From CAZPWQ01 sp964590495 (GTDB taxonomy: Bacteria > Bacteroidota > Rhodothermia > Balneolales > Balneolaceae): 64,000 nt of DNA. Under the pieces are notes generated by a model, which was not told where the DNA came from, searched no databases, and saw only the letters and a list, made by a program, of their open reading frames with translations. The translations under genes were made by a program, and so were the position numbers. The stretch lies in NCBI GenBank assembly GCA_964590495.1, contig CAZPWQ010000004.1, forward strand, positions 4,349 to 68,348, read 5' to 3'. This document shows, piece by piece, positions 1-8,493 of this stretch; positions within the stretch are counted from its first letter, which is position 1, and each line of letters begins with the position of its first letter.

Positions 1-921
1 CAATTTTTCCGGTTCCTTCGCCGATGACGAAGACCGGTGGGTATGGAGAGTCATAGCATAACCTCCGATTCCCTCCCATGCATCTCCGTCGGATTTAACT
101 TTCTGTACTGCATTTCTAAGATGATATTGCGATGAACTTTGGAGATCAGACAATTCCTCCCACCGAAGCGGCATTGATACCGGAGCACCCGTCTTACCGC
201 GCAAACTGTACGGCGCTATTATCGTCTGCCGTGTTCGATTGCGATAGATATCCACTAATATCCTGCCCTTTCGTCCGCTTTTTTTAATATTCAGGGTTGT
301 TTTATCCTTGTGCTCATTAACGAAAGGAAGTGCTATTTCTTTAGCTGCATCAAGCACGGTCGACATTTCCTCCTGCGGCTCGAGTGGTACTACCAGGTGC
401 AGACCTTTACCGCCGGTGGTTTTGACAAAGGTGTGATAACCAAATCGCTCGACATGTTCTTTCAGGCTTAATGAAATTTCGATTACATTTATAAAATCGA
501 AATCTTCCGGCGGATCCAGATCGAAAACCATATAGTCGGGCTGATCGAAATGAGGTTTACGGCTGTGCATCTGGTGCAGTTCCAGGGCGGCGAGATTTGC
601 CAGCCAGATAAGCGATGCCGGCTCTGTGGCCATTGTATAATTTTTTTCCTCCTCTTTACCCAGCAAGACAGTCTCAATCCAACCTGGTGTCCAGTCGGGA
701 GCATTTTTCTGGTAAAAGCGCTGGTTGTTCACACCGTCGGGATAGCGAATCAGAGTCAGCGGACGACCCTTGATATGATATAGCATAGTCGGAGCTATAT
801 TAAGGTAATACTCAATAACTTCTGCTTTTGTAATCTGATCTTCCGGATAGAGAATCTTTTCCAGGTTTGATAACTCCAGCTTGCGTTTTCCAATTTCAAC
901 CCATTGATCTTTACCTGCCAT
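1..921 (-). CDS. ligD: LigD-type DNA polymerase/primase domain protein (C-terminus beyond left edge)
   Basis: The frame is open from an ATG at 921 to the left edge, giving 307 residues. It matches the polymerase (archaeo-eukaryotic primase-like) module of bacterial DNA ligase D, which fills ends with NTPs or dNTPs during Ku-dependent non-homologous end joining. The metal-binding FDLDPP motif is at about residues 133-138 (Asp134, Asp136). A TTGGKGLHLVVPL segment follows, as in this family, and the last visible residues (SSSAKEPEK) resemble the lysine-rich end of the module. Whether a ligase or nuclease domain follows cannot be seen. AGAG lies upstream of the ATG. No ku gene is in the window. 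It could be a stand-alone polymerase protein rather than full-length LigD. Confidence 0.88.
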   Translation of the reverse strand, partial: MAGKDQWVEIGKRKLELSNLEKILYPEDQITKAEVIEYYLNIAPTMLYHIKGRPLTLIRYPDGVNNQRFYQKNAPDWTPGWIETVLLGKEEEKNYTMATEPASLIWLANLAALELHQMHSRKPHFDQPDYMVFDLDPPEDFDFINVIEISLSLKEHVERFGYHTFVKTTGGKGLHLVVPLEPQEEMSTVLDAAKEIALPFVNEHKDKTTLNIKKSGRKGRILVDIYRNRTRQTIIAPYSLRGKTGAPVSMPLRWEELSDLQSSSQYHLRNAVQKVKSDGDAWEGIGGYAMTLHTHRSSSSAKEPEKL

Positions 922-1501
922 AAGTTACTCTCTTGATTCAAGCCTGCTTCAGAGTATTAACAAAAAGAGTGTATATATAATTGTGTTTTGTGGCCGGATA
1001 TTTATTACCACTCAGATTCTAAATAAATTGTTTTCTCGTTTCGCTGCTCTGCGTGCACGAATCCTTACGTAGAGGGCGGAATCTTTGTTATAGATGTTTA
1101 GGAAGGCCAGGGGATGAAACCCACTAGTTTGGCTTAATTTTATGTTTCCAGGAAGCTTTAAAATTCCCCGCAGCCGACCCACCCCAACCCCTCCCTATTC
1201 CACTGAAACCCACAGTGGAACAAGGAGGGCTTTGATATTGCTTGGACTTTGGTAAAGAGTCAATTTCTCAAAAGGTTCAAGCGTGGACGCTTGAACCAGC
1301 CAATAGTCACTCCTTCCTTGTCCCGTGGGTTTGCGGGATAGGGAAGGAGCCGGAGGATGGGTCAAAAAAAGGCTAGGAGCCCTATCAAACCCGCCCGACC
1401 GTGCCCAAGGCATTCTCTCGAAGGGATCCCTAGGTCTTCGAATCGAAACCAACGCCCCGCACCAACGTCCCGGGGCAGAGCACCGGGACGAGGTGGTAGT
1501 T
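922..1501. other. Intergenic region with a cluster of hairpin repeats, no gene seen
   Basis: There is no credible coding frame. The right two thirds hold successive inverted repeats: 1189-1229 (inner arms TTCCACTG and CAGTGGAA), 1274-1297 (arms GGTTCAAGCGT and ACGCTTGAACC), 1310-1349 (CTCCTTCC and GGAAGGAG, with CCCG/CGGG inside) and 1466-1490 (CGTCCCGG and CCGGGACG). The stretch is visibly more GC-rich than its surroundings and ends right at the stop codon of the next minus-strand gene, so one hairpin could also act as its terminator. Confidence 0.7.
1271..1300 (+). repeat. Dispersed 30-base palindromic element, copy 1
   Basis: A perfect 24-base inverted repeat (arms GGTTCAAGCGT and ACGCTTGAACC around GG) has asymmetric flanks AAA on the left and AGC on the right. 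The identical 30 bases, flanks included, occur in the opposite orientation at 36141-36170. Identity beyond the palindrome indicates a copied element rather than two chance hairpins. Confidence 0.85.
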
Positions 1502-2566
1502 TTACGGAAGTGGTATCCAGGCACTGGAGGGGAACATTCCTGCCATAGCCAAAACAGCTATCAAAAAAGTACCCACTACAATTGCAGCGGCCGGTGGATC
1601 GAGATGCGTATCACTGTGTGCATAAAAGACCCTTTGTATCCATTCTCCGCTCAATGCAGAGATGATCCCGAATAAGCCGCCCAGTAGTAACATCAGGTAA
1701 AGCGGACTTGCCATATATTCACCCCCGGTTGCAGCAACGATGGAGGTACTGGCAACCAAAGAAATATGGTGTGTCACAGGTATATTCGATACACCACAAT
1801 TCAAAAACAGCAGCGTTGCCGCACTGATGCCAAACGGAAGAAATACACTCCCGGTTTTATAGGTGATAAAAGCTGCGAGTATGCCAACCGCCAGGCCGAT
1901 CATTGTCACATGTCCCCATTTATACTGATGCGGGAGCCAGGGCTCAACCGTAAACCGTGCTTCTTTCCGGCCGCCTTCTGCTGCCGCCTCACCGATAACC
2001 CGGCGATCACTTGCTTCAAACGGCTTCATATTCAGTAATCCATCTTTGCTGTCACCAATCATGGGATAACGAAATATCAAACGATGAGCCACTGCCGACA
2101 AAACCACACCCATTGCAATAGGGTCCCACGGCAGGGCCAAGGCAGAAGAAAGCGTGGCCATCCAATAGCCAAAAATTCCGAATAATCCTCCTACAACCAT
2201 CACGTCGGGTTTGGGACCGAGAGCATAGGCAATGTTTTTAGCCTCATGATACGGGAAACCGGTATCCATATATCCCCGTTTTGCAGCAAAAGCAGAAGCC
2301 GCAGTACCGGCCGCGAAACTGATATGCGGGCCAAAAACCGGACCGAAGCCAAGTGCCGCGGTGATTGCATTAGATTGCGCGAGCTCTGCATCAATCGCCA
2401 GAACTTCAAGAATATCACCACTCAAAATAGTTGCGGTTTCGCCTGCCATTACCAGAAACCCGGTAAAGATAAAAGCCGGTAACGCACCTATTGCGCTACC
2501 GAACGCCCCGCCGGCAAAAGCAGCCAGAAGCATTCCTATCATCCATAATTCAGAAAATTCAGCCAT
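1502..2566 (-). CDS. Unrecognised polytopic membrane protein downstream of glycerol kinase
   Basis: The 354-residue product is very hydrophobic, with about eight to ten probable membrane segments rich in Gly and Ala. Conserved-looking stretches include GGAFGSAIGALPAF near residue 20 and GFGPVFGPHISFAAG near residue 90. A central hydrophilic loop (about 180-215) contains charged residues. It lacks the NPA motifs of aquaglyceroporins and I could not assign a family. It is transcribed in the same direction as glpK, starting 112 bases after its stop, so a two-gene unit is plausible and a role in uptake of glycerol or a related compound is a guess from context only. The stop at 1502-1504 abuts the hairpin cluster. 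Confidence 0.75.
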   Translation of the reverse strand: MAEFSELWMIGMLLAAFAGGAFGSAIGALPAFIFTGFLVMAGETATILSGDILEVLAIDAELAQSNAITAALGFGPVFGPHISFAAGTAASAFAAKRGYMDTGFPYHEAKNIAYALGPKPDVMVVGGLFGIFGYWMATLSSALALPWDPIAMGVVLSAVAHRLIFRYPMIGDSKDGLLNMKPFEASDRRVIGEAAAEGGRKEARFTVEPWLPHQYKWGHVTMIGLAVGILAAFITYKTGSVFLPFGISAATLLFLNCGVSNIPVTHHISLVASTSIVAATGGEYMASPLYLMLLLGGLFGIISALSGEWIQRVFYAHSDTHLDPPAAAIVVGTFLIAVLAMAGMFPSSAWIPLP

Positions 2567-2678
2567 ATTACTCCCCTATTTGTTGATTTAATTATTTAGT
2601 GCGTTTGTATTATGATTTATGTAGCTCAAACCGTTCAATTCTGCTTATTCGTTACCTAACAGCAAATGGTATTGAAAG

Positions 2679-4178
2679 TTACTTTTCGGACCAGCTGATA
2701 GCGGCTTCCAGGGCACGATTCCATCCGTTTTTTAATATCCCCGCCTCTTCACCGGATATTTGTGGCGCAAACTTCCTGTCTTCCTGCCACTGATTGTTAA
2801 TTTCCTCATGATCTTTCCAGTATCCGACCGCCAGTCCGGCAAGGTAAGCTGCCCCAAGTGAGGTGGTTTCCAGTACCTCCGGACGTATGACCGGTACCTG
2901 CAGCATATCCGACTGAAACTGCATGAGCAGATTATTGGCTGTAGCACCGCCATCTACCCTCAGCTCTTTAATTTCAATACCTGAATCTGCCTGCATCGCA
3001 CCGATAACATCCAGCGTTTGATAAGCGATACCCTCAAGAGCAGCCCTGGCAATATGTCCGGCATTGGCACCGCGGGTAAGTCCGACCATCGTACCGCGGG
3101 CATGCTGGTTCCAGTGCGGAGCTCCCAGGCCGGCAAAAGCAGGTACAAGATATACACCATTGTTGTCTTCAACAGAAGAAGCGAGTGCTTCTACCTCGGA
3201 AGATTCCCTGATGATTCCAAGTTCATCCCGAAGCCATTGGACTACAGCTCCGGCTATAAAAATACTGCCTTCCAGGGCATATTCCACTTCGCCGTCAATT
3301 TCCCAGGCGATAGTTGTCAGCAAATTGTTTTCAGAAGTAATAGGTTTCGATCCTGTATTCATTATCATGAAACAGCCGGTTCCGTAGGTATTTTTAACCA
3401 TGCCTTTCTCTATACAACGCTGGCCAAACAGCGCAGCCTGCTGATCTCCTGCTATTCCGGCGATTGGTATCTTTGAGGTGAATATAGGAGCCTGTGTCTC
3501 AGCGTATATTTCACTCGATGATTTGACCTCGGGAAGCAAACTGTGAGGGATATCCAGCAAATCAAGTATTTCTTCATCCCATCTGCATTCCCGGATATTA
3601 TATAACATCGTACGGGAGGCATTGGTTATATCCGTAATATGAGTTTCACCCCGTGTAAAATTCCAGACCAGCCACGAATCCATCGTTCCGAAAGCCAATT
3701 CACCACGTTCGGCTTTATCCCGGGCTCCATCTACGTTATCCAGTATCCATTTTATTTTTGTACCGGAGAAATAAGCGTCCAGGATCAAACCCGTTTTATC
3801 CCGGATTTTTTCGATCAGTCCCTTCTGCTTTTTCAGTTCATCGCAGAAATCCGATGTTCGGCGGTCCTGCCATACAATAGCATTGTATACCGGCTTCCCT
3901 GTTTTTCGCTCCCACAGGAGTGTTGTTTCCCGTTGATTGGTAATTCCCATAGCAGCGATATCTCCTTCACTCAGTCCCGCCCTGGTAATTGCTTCAGCTG
4001 CAACTCCCGCCTGGGAAGACCATATCTCATTGCCGTCGTGCTCAACCCATCCTGCTTTTGGATAAATTTGCTTAAACTCCTTTTGAGCGATCGATTTTAT
4101 ATTTCCCCGTTTATCAAATATGATAGCTTTCGAACTGGTTGTACCCTGATCCAATGCTAAAATATACTCCTTTGCCAT
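2679..4178 (-). CDS. glpK: Glycerol kinase
   Basis: This FGGY-family kinase phosphorylates glycerol to sn-glycerol 3-phosphate in the cytoplasm, feeding glycolysis and phospholipid synthesis. The phosphate-binding motif LDQGTTSSKAIIFD is at residues 9-22, GITNQRETT near 80, and the C-terminal ATP-site segment GGATANNLLMQFQSD is intact. The length of 499 residues is normal. An ATG 39 bases upstream (4217) would add a 13-residue tail unlike the family. The ATG at 4178 has GGAG nine bases upstream, so it is preferred. No glpF or glpD is adjacent; the next gene downstream encodes an unknown membrane protein. Confidence 0.95.
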   Translation of the reverse strand: MAKEYILALDQGTTSSKAIIFDKRGNIKSIAQKEFKQIYPKAGWVEHDGNEIWSSQAGVAAEAITRAGLSEGDIAAMGITNQRETTLLWERKTGKPVYNAIVWQDRRTSDFCDELKKQKGLIEKIRDKTGLILDAYFSGTKIKWILDNVDGARDKAERGELAFGTMDSWLVWNFTRGETHITDITNASRTMLYNIRECRWDEEILDLLDIPHSLLPEVKSSSEIYAETQAPIFTSKIPIAGIAGDQQAALFGQRCIEKGMVKNTYGTGCFMIMNTGSKPITSENNLLTTIAWEIDGEVEYALEGSIFIAGAVVQWLRDELGIIRESSEVEALASSVEDNNGVYLVPAFAGLGAPHWNQHARGTMVGLTRGANAGHIARAALEGIAYQTLDVIGAMQADSGIEIKELRVDGGATANNLLMQFQSDMLQVPVIRPEVLETTSLGAAYLAGLAVGYWKDHEEINNQWQEDRKFAPQISGEEAGILKNGWNRALEAAISWSEK

Positions 4179-4298
4179 TCCCGATTCTCCATTATGAGTA
4201 AATATACAGTTGTGCAACAGATTGAGAAATCAAAAGCAACAAATCAAGTATTTTGTTGGAATAAATAGCAGCACGATTTTCACAGAATAAATACTATA

Positions 4299-5744
4299 TT
4301 ATTCAGCTTTCTTATTTATTTTCGATATAGCGCTTCCGCTTCCCTTGTTTTGCGATTTCTGAAATGTAACATGAAATTCGGTACCCGTATTCGAATGCAT
4401 TTCCACCTCCCCGTCAAGCTGTTTGGTAAGAATGCTAATAAGTTTGAATCCTATAGTCTTGGGATTTTTCAAGTCTAAATTTTCGGGGAGTCCCTTTCCA
4501 TTATCGCTGACTTTTAAATGGATCCTTTCCTTTTCTTCTTTGAGAGAAATTTCAATAACCGCATTGCTTTTATCGTTAAAAGCATGCCGGAGTGCATTGG
4601 TAACTAATTCATTCAGTATCAATGAACACGGCAGAGCCTGATTTATATTAAGACGGAGCTTATCCATATTAAAGTGAAAATAAACATCGGTATTCAAAGC
4701 ACCGGCAATGCTGTTGACCAACTTTTTGACATTCGCCCCGTAGTCTATGCTCGAAAAATTTTGCTCCTCGTACAGAAGTTCGTGGGTTATTGCTATAGAT
4801 TTGATTCTCGACTGGCTGTCCAATAATTTTCTTTTAAGTTCTTTATGATCGCTTTTCATAGCCTGTAATTCCATAATACCGGAAATAACCGCCAGATTAT
4901 TTTTTACACGATGATGGATCTCAGTAAGCAGTGTCTCCTTTTCATTAAGTGATTCCTGAATTTTTCGTTTTGCTTTAATAAGATCAGATATATCTCTGAT
5001 AATATAGTAAGACCGTTTTTCTCCATTTTTCAACTTCAGGATCCTACTGCTTACTTCAACAGGTAACTTCTCTCCGTCTAGCCGTATAAGATTTGCCTGT
5101 CCCCGCAAAAATTCTGCATCATTTCGCTTTTCCACTCCTTTTGTAACTTTTCCCGGATCCATATTCATAAAGTCTTCCAATGGCCGGTTTTTTATTTCAA
5201 TGCTATTAAAACCCAGCATGTTACAAGCGGCGTCATTGGCAGCAATAATTCTTTCCTTCTCTTTGTTGGGATTACCGATGATTATGCCGTCCAGACTGTG
5301 TTCGAACAACATCCGGAAACGCTCTTCGCTTTTTTTCAACTCATATTCGGCGTGTCTGCGCTTCTCCCTTTCCATAGCCTCTTTAATAGCCCGCATCATA
5401 GTTTGGTCCAGCCTGCTGGCCATACTGTTTTTTATCAGAAAATCTGCCGCTCCCTCTTTAATCATTTCCACAGCCTTTTCCTCTCCTATGGTACCAGAAA
5501 CTATGACAAGAGGAATCGTCTCGCAGTGTATTTTTTTATAATGAATAGCATCGATTCCTGAATATGACTTCAGTCTGTAATCACATAAAATCACATCGGG
5601 TTCAAAAGTATGAACAGCTTTTTCATACTCAGTGCCGGTAGCTACCCATTTTACCTCAAAATTATAGGTAGATCGATTAAGATACTGTTCCATAAGCGCA
5701 GCATCTGTTTCATTATCTTCCAGAACCAGAACTTTATAAGCCAT
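4299..5744 (-). CDS. Hybrid receiver-PAS-histidine kinase (HisKA_2 type)
   Basis: The 481-residue cytoplasmic signalling protein has no membrane segment. It has an N-terminal receiver (residues 1-120, phospho-acceptor Asp55 in CDYRLK), a PAS domain (about 140-255), then a HisKA_2/HWE-like dimerisation domain with the phosphorylatable His in EIHHRVKNNL (277-278) and a C-terminal HATPase (N-box LNELVTNALRHAF, G-box DNGKGLPENL). The layout suggests that it is an intermediate in a phosphorelay, receiving phosphate from the upstream kinase. It is the last gene of a four-gene operon, starting 12 bases after the preceding receiver gene's stop. Its output partner is not visible. Confidence 0.9.
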   Translation of the reverse strand: MAYKVLVLEDNETDAALMEQYLNRSTYNFEVKWVATGTEYEKAVHTFEPDVILCDYRLKSYSGIDAIHYKKIHCETIPLVIVSGTIGEEKAVEMIKEGAADFLIKNSMASRLDQTMMRAIKEAMEREKRRHAEYELKKSEERFRMLFEHSLDGIIIGNPNKEKERIIAANDAACNMLGFNSIEIKNRPLEDFMNMDPGKVTKGVEKRNDAEFLRGQANLIRLDGEKLPVEVSSRILKLKNGEKRSYYIIRDISDLIKAKRKIQESLNEKETLLTEIHHRVKNNLAVISGIMELQAMKSDHKELKRKLLDSQSRIKSIAITHELLYEEQNFSSIDYGANVKKLVNSIAGALNTDVYFHFNMDKLRLNINQALPCSLILNELVTNALRHAFNDKSNAVIEISLKEEKERIHLKVSDNGKGLPENLDLKNPKTIGFKLISILTKQLDGEVEMHSNTGTEFHVTFQKSQNKGSGSAISKINKKAE

Positions 5745-5755
5745 GATGCTTCCAA

Positions 5756-6202
5756 TTATGTATTGTACGGCGGTTTATTTAACAAAAGCCAGTAAAAACC
5801 TACCTCAGAAACAGAATCCATAAACTTTTTAAAGTCTACAGGTTTAACGATATAGCTGTTGACACCCAGATCATAGCTTTTTATAATATCTTTTTCCTCC
5901 TGGGATGAAGTCAACACAACCACAGGTATATGTTTGGTATCCGGATGTGAACGCACTTTTTTTAGTACTTCCATTCCATCCACTTTGGGCATTTTAAGAT
6001 CCAGTAAAATGACCCTCGGTGTGTTTTGTACCGCCATTTCTTTGTTTTCGCCTTCTGCAAATAAATAGTCTATCGCCTCTTCTCCATTTTCTACCCATAT
6101 TATATTATTAGCCAAATTCTTCCTTTTAAGTGCCCTCATTGTTAGATCAGCATCCCTTTTGTTGTCCTCACATAATAATATTTCTATATCATTTGCCGGC
6201 AT
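5756..6202 (-). CDS. Single-domain response regulator
   Basis: The 148-residue receiver is of the Rcp1-like type that commonly follows phytochrome- or PAS-type kinases. The acidic pocket CEDN (11-14), the acceptor Asp68 in LLDLKMPKVDG, the Thr/Ser switch VLTSSQEEKD and the Lys in YIVKPVDF are all present. There is no output domain. The open frame extends upstream to 6388, but that part lies inside the upstream kinase gene in another frame. ATGs at 6202 or 6208 give a normal receiver N-terminus and a short overlap with the kinase stop, typical of translational coupling. It probably carries phosphate between the kinases on either side. Confidence 0.9.
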   Translation of the reverse strand: MPANDIEILLCEDNKRDADLTMRALKRKNLANNIIWVENGEEAIDYLFAEGENKEMAVQNTPRVILLDLKMPKVDGMEVLKKVRSHPDTKHIPVVVLTSSQEEKDIIKSYDLGVNSYIVKPVDFKKFMDSVSEVGFYWLLLNKPPYNT

Positions 6203-7358
6203 AAGCATGTTTTGTTTGGTTATCAGGTAGTGAAAAATAAAATGTACTTCCTTCCCCGACTTTGCTTTCAGCCCATACTTCACCGCCATGCCGGTTGATA
6301 ATGCGCCGTACCAGTGCCAATCCAATACCGGTACCTTCAAACTCATCATCGCTGTGAAGACGCTGAAAGACGCCGAATAATTTATCATAATATTTCATGT
6401 CAAAACCGACCCCGTTGTCTTGTATAAAGAAAACGATACGGTCGTTTTGATCATCCCGCCGGAAACCGATGGATATACTAATTTTTTGTCTGCTTTCCTG
6501 ATATTTGATAGCATTGCTGATCAGGTTTATCCAAACCTGCCGAAGCAATTTAGGATCACCATATGCTATAGGCAGATCTTCAATTTCTATCTCAGAAAAA
6601 TCAACTTCAAAGGCCTTTGTAACTTCATTGATACATTCCCGGACTAACTGATCCATGGAGAATACCTGACCGACTTTCTCTGTGCGGTTCAGCCGGGAAA
6701 ATGTAAGCAGATCGTCTATAAGAGTTCCCATCCGCTTGGTTTCGTTATTAACAATTTCAAGAAATTCCTGTCCCTCTTCATTCAGCTTATCATAATGGTC
6801 ATCCAGTAATAAACTTGTATAACCGCTGATTGCCCGCAACGGACTTCGCAAATCATGAGAAACACTATAACTGAACGATTCCAGCTCCTCATTACTTCTC
6901 TCCAATTCCTCTGTTCGAAGTTCCCGTTCCTCCATCAGTTCCTGCTCATTTTGGACCTGCTGAGTGACATTACGGATGATAAACACCGCCTGATCCTTAT
7001 TCGGGATGACCGAAACTGTGATATCCACTATCAGTGTCTGATCCTCATGCAATTGATATCTGCCCGACAGCGAATCCAGGTTGTTCTGTTCCAGCACTTC
7101 CTGATAATCGTTTTTTTGCAGCGGTTCTCCATCGGCCGTCAGTTTTAATATATCCCAGATGGGGGTGCCCAGCAGAGTAATGCGGGGTTTACCCACCATC
7201 CCGCCAACAGCATCATTTGCAAATAATGCCTTCATATCATGCACTACTAAAACACCTTCATTTATATTCGCTAAAACGGAGCCCATCCATCCCAGAGATT
7301 CTCGTAACTCTGAAATTAATGAGCCATAATTTTTACGTGTCATTTCTGTCATGCTCAT
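6189..7358 (-). CDS. PAS-domain sensor histidine kinase
   Basis: The 389-residue soluble kinase has a PAS domain at about 25-135 and a short coiled coil (136-160) rich in Glu. It then has HisKA with His168 in SVSHDLRSPLRAISGY and a HATPase with N-box NLISNAIKYQ, DNGVGFD and a GTGIGLALV lid. The SHDLRSPLRA form of the H-box is typical of bacteriophytochrome-like and Bacteroidota kinases. No transmembrane segment is seen, so it should sense a cytoplasmic signal. It overlaps both the PAS protein upstream (by 26 bases) and the receiver downstream (by 14 bases). Confidence 0.92.
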   Translation of the reverse strand: MSMTEMTRKNYGSLISELRESLGWMGSVLANINEGVLVVHDMKALFANDAVGGMVGKPRITLLGTPIWDILKLTADGEPLQKNDYQEVLEQNNLDSLSGRYQLHEDQTLIVDITVSVIPNKDQAVFIIRNVTQQVQNEQELMEERELRTEELERSNEELESFSYSVSHDLRSPLRAISGYTSLLLDDHYDKLNEEGQEFLEIVNNETKRMGTLIDDLLTFSRLNRTEKVGQVFSMDQLVRECINEVTKAFEVDFSEIEIEDLPIAYGDPKLLRQVWINLISNAIKYQESRQKISISIGFRRDDQNDRIVFFIQDNGVGFDMKYYDKLFGVFQRLHSDDEFEGTGIGLALVRRIINRHGGEVWAESKVGEGSTFYFSLPDNQTKHAYAGK

Positions 7359-7776
7359 ATTTTCGCACCGGTTTAATTAACGCTGCAAAATTCCATTCCC
7401 CGTCTTGTTTTTTTGCCGTGATAAAGTGCAAGGCATCCTCGACGGTTCCGTCTTTACAATATACCGGAAGAGAGATCTCTTTGTTCATAATCCGACTAGT
7501 TTCGGTAGTGAGGAAGTGTGAAAATCCAAGATTATGCGCATCCCGCATGTGGGGAGGAAGAATTTTAGTAACGGGATTGCCTTTTAAGTCGTCTTCAGAC
7601 CATCCATATTCTTCTTCAAAACCATCGTTGACAAAGAAAACTATCCCTTCCCGATTAATTGCAATAACAGGTATAGTTTGCTCATCCAATATTTTCTGGA
7701 ATGTAATCTGTTCTTTTTCCATAAGTATTACACAGAAATTCGGATTTTTCTCAAAAAATACGTCCTCCATATTCAC
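7333..7776 (-). CDS. Stand-alone PAS-domain protein, first gene of phosphorelay operon
   Basis: The 147-residue protein carries one PAS domain (about residues 25-140; landmarks NREGIVFFVNDGFEEEYGWSEDDLKGNPV and a C-terminal strand EWNFAALIKPV) and no kinase or output domain. Its stop lies 26 bases inside the following PAS-kinase gene. Alternative explanations are that it is a separate sensory subunit of that kinase or that it descends from a two-PAS kinase split by a frameshift; the clean overlap and normal start favour a separate gene. Starts at 7770 or 7722 are also possible. Confidence 0.8.
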   Translation of the reverse strand: MNMEDVFFEKNPNFCVILMEKEQITFQKILDEQTIPVIAINREGIVFFVNDGFEEEYGWSEDDLKGNPVTKILPPHMRDAHNLGFSHFLTTETSRIMNKEISLPVYCKDGTVEDALHFITAKKQDGEWNFAALIKPVRKYEHDRNDT

Positions 7777-8118
7777 ATATCTCTTTTTCCCCTCTTAGCA
7801 TAGTATTAAATTATTTAAAACATTAAAAATACTTAATCTTTATTAGTTTTTTCTTATGAAAAGTTGAATATCACAGGAAGGGAGAAGATTTTTATTTTTT
7901 GGTATAAATAATCTTAATTCTTAACAATTCTTTAACATTAAGAAATAAATCTACGAATCTGTGTTTATAGTGTGTCAAAGGCCTTTTGGGCATTATAACT
8001 ATCACTATTAATTGAAATCGAAGATAGAACATAAAATTATCCAGTAAGAAGATACATACTTAGACTTTCTATTCGTATCTTTCTGCCACACGGGATTATC
8101 AATTTATATTACATATCA
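7777..8118. promoter_or_regulatory. AT-rich divergent intergenic region
   Basis: This region separates the leftward phosphorelay operon from the rightward gene at 8119. It is strongly AT-rich, contains no plausible gene, and must hold both promoters. I cannot assign exact -33/-7 elements with confidence. Confidence 0.5.
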
Positions 8119-8439
8119 ATGGTAGAAGTTAAAATATCAGATCAGTCAAAAGTCCTTGGGGAAGTAACTCCCGAATGGCTTAGAAGTATTATCAGTAAAA
8201 ACCGGGTTATGAATAAAAGGAATGACCTGGAAGTTAATATAGATTCGGAAAATGCCCATCTGCGGTTATATGCCAACTGTGAAGGGAAAGAGAGTTCCAG
8301 ACCATCCAACGATATTGAAAGTCGCATTATCTTTCTGTGGAATGACATCGTGCTGGCCGATCATGATTTAAACCCTGATTCGATCTATGATTTTCTAAAA
8401 CGCATGGATGAATGGATCTCCTTTGTACCCAAGGCATAA
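8119..8439 (+). CDS. Hypothetical small cytoplasmic protein
   Basis: The 106-residue soluble protein has no family that I recognise. The sequence alternates charged and hydrophobic residues (LEVNIDSENAHLRLYANCEGK), suggesting a small alpha/beta fold, and ends with a helix (SIYDFLKRMDEWISF). Codon use and composition resemble the neighbours. It is divergent from the signalling operon and 54 bases upstream of the GH130-like gene. A regulatory role is possible but unsupported. Confidence 0.65.
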   Translation: MVEVKISDQSKVLGEVTPEWLRSIISKNRVMNKRNDLEVNIDSENAHLRLYANCEGKESSRPSNDIESRIIFLWNDIVLADHDLNPDSIYDFLKRMDEWISFVPKA

Positions 8440-8493
8440 ATCCTGCAGTTTATTACTTTCTATAATGCCGATGGCCGGCGGAATTATAAGCCC

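Noticed and set aside
7333..7776. The short PAS gene considered as the broken-off front of a two-PAS kinase.
   Set aside because: Both frames have proper ends and the overlap is a normal operon junction; no frameshift-prone tract was seen, so it is kept as a separate gene.
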